Assembly: GCA_008931825.1 (NCBI GenBank)
Contig: QXVZ01001268.1
Location: 1-30,702 of the forward strand
Direction of reading: 5' to 3'
Length of the DNA stretch: 30,702 nucleotides
Source of the DNA: Phallusia fumigata
Taxonomy: Eukaryota; Chordata; Ascidiacea; Phlebobranchia; Ascidiidae
Numbering within the stretch: position 1 is the first letter of the stretch; each line of letters starts with the position of its first letter. The notes under the pieces were generated by a model that ran no database searches, was not told where the DNA came from, and saw only the letters and a list, made by a program, of their open reading frames with translations. Shown here piece after piece: positions 29,831 through 30,702 of this stretch. The translations under genes and the position numbers were made by a program.

Positions 29831-30702
29831 CTGAAAGTTAACACAACTTGTTGGCATTTACTCGCGCCGGGGTTGTTTAAAGTTAAATGAAATCTGTTTT
29901 GTGGGATTACCCAACTTAAAGACGCAATAGTCCGTGTACGGCAAGATTTTAACCTTTTAAAACATCGAATCGTTCGTTCTTGTATTGTGGGTTATTCGAA
30001 CAAGATTGGTTTTTCTTATACATAAGATGGGCAGTCGTTTGCACTTAAAGTTTTGTAAAAGTTGGTAATATTTTATTTCGATCGATTTTTCTTAGGACAC
30101 CAGATGATCTCAGAATAAAGAATTTTTATTTGTTAGAGTGCCACTGAAATTAGTGCAACTAACGTACAGCGATTACTAAACACAAACTAAAGTTCTTTTG
30201 GACATCACATAATCAAAAATCGGCTAAAACTGTTTTCAGGTTTTGCAGCATATTTTCAGTGTGTCGAAGTATAAGTAGTTGCGACAGAAGGAGGAAAATC
30301 GCTGGATGATCTGCGATCGCGCAATGGAGAAAATGACTGTTGTGATCCAATAATGGCGATTATAAATAGAAACTGATAGACGCAGAACAATTGACTTTTC
30401 CCACATGCCTGTCATAATGCATTCTTGAAACACGGGGAATTACAGCAGGTGTTTTTGTTTACTAAACTTGAAAAATTATTTCTGTTCATTGCGTTATGGT
30501 GTTTTTCGCTAATTGCAAATAATATTTGTAAGCTATTTAACTTCTAACTAGTGTTTGCAAAACAAACATAAAAAACTTGCAAATAAAAAAATATTTTAAT
30601 TTGTATTTTATAAACTGCTAAATGCGTAGTAATAAAGTCGTTCGCCATTTTATTTAGCGGCAGTGAAATGTGATACATCGACAAATGCGATGCAATTATC
30701 TA
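29831..30702 (-). other. IRF-like gene upstream intron, nothing recognised
   Basis: The exon carrying the first half of the IRF DNA-binding domain (expected W..IP(W)-type motif) was looked for on the minus strand here and not found. The sequence is AT-rich and contains no recognised element. Confidence 0.5.

Overview
The window reads as nuclear DNA of a chordate invertebrate, most likely a Ciona-type ascidian (tunicate). It is AT-rich and compact, with small exons and short introns, and carries many short non-autonomous DNA transposons and small interspersed repeats. Two host genes can be placed in well-known animal families (HECA/headcase and IRF) and a third is an SLC49/FLVCR-like transporter. 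The species call is an inference from this gene content and repeat style. I see no virus-like element.

Layout. (1) 1-2177: no exon I can defend; CRE-like motifs. (2) 2178-12193, plus strand: nine exons of a headcase (HECA) orthologue whose splice phases chain perfectly. They give 622 visible residues ending at a stop at 12191-12193; the extreme N-terminus is not identified. Its introns hold hAT-like MITEs, small interspersed repeats and an approximately 1 kb direct duplication around a single N. (3) 12194-about 13530: probable HECA 3' UTR with CRE-like palindromes and two polyadenylation signals. (4) 13531-18068: no recognised gene; contains a well-preserved 502-bp hAT-type MITE with a perfect 8-bp target duplication. 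(5) 18069-19617, minus strand: an intronless MFS transporter of the SLC49/FLVCR type, split by a 96-bp duplication plus one N that looks like an assembly seam; without the duplicate it is 483 aa. (6) 19618-25270: no recognised gene; tandem duplications and insertions. (7) 25273-25531, plus strand: a doubtful two-exon microprotein. (8) 25672-29830, minus strand: eight phase-compatible exons beginning inside an IRF DNA-binding domain and continuing into a proline-rich linker, a long coiled coil and a Ser/Pro-rich tail. Its first exon(s) lie beyond the window or were not found. (9) 29831-30702: upstream intron sequence, nothing recognised.

The genes do not form a pathway. HECA is a regulator of cell-cycle exit and differentiation, the SLC49-like protein a membrane transporter, and the IRF-like protein a transcription factor. 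The most interesting points are the joining of an IRF DNA-binding domain to a coiled coil with no visible IRF-association domain, a minisatellite whose units each repeat the splice-donor region of the IRF exon it abuts, and a strong excess of the palindrome TGACGTCA (15 exact copies). The two single-N positions, each flanked by near-identical sequence, look like unmerged contig or haplotype overlaps and should be corrected before any gene model is trusted.
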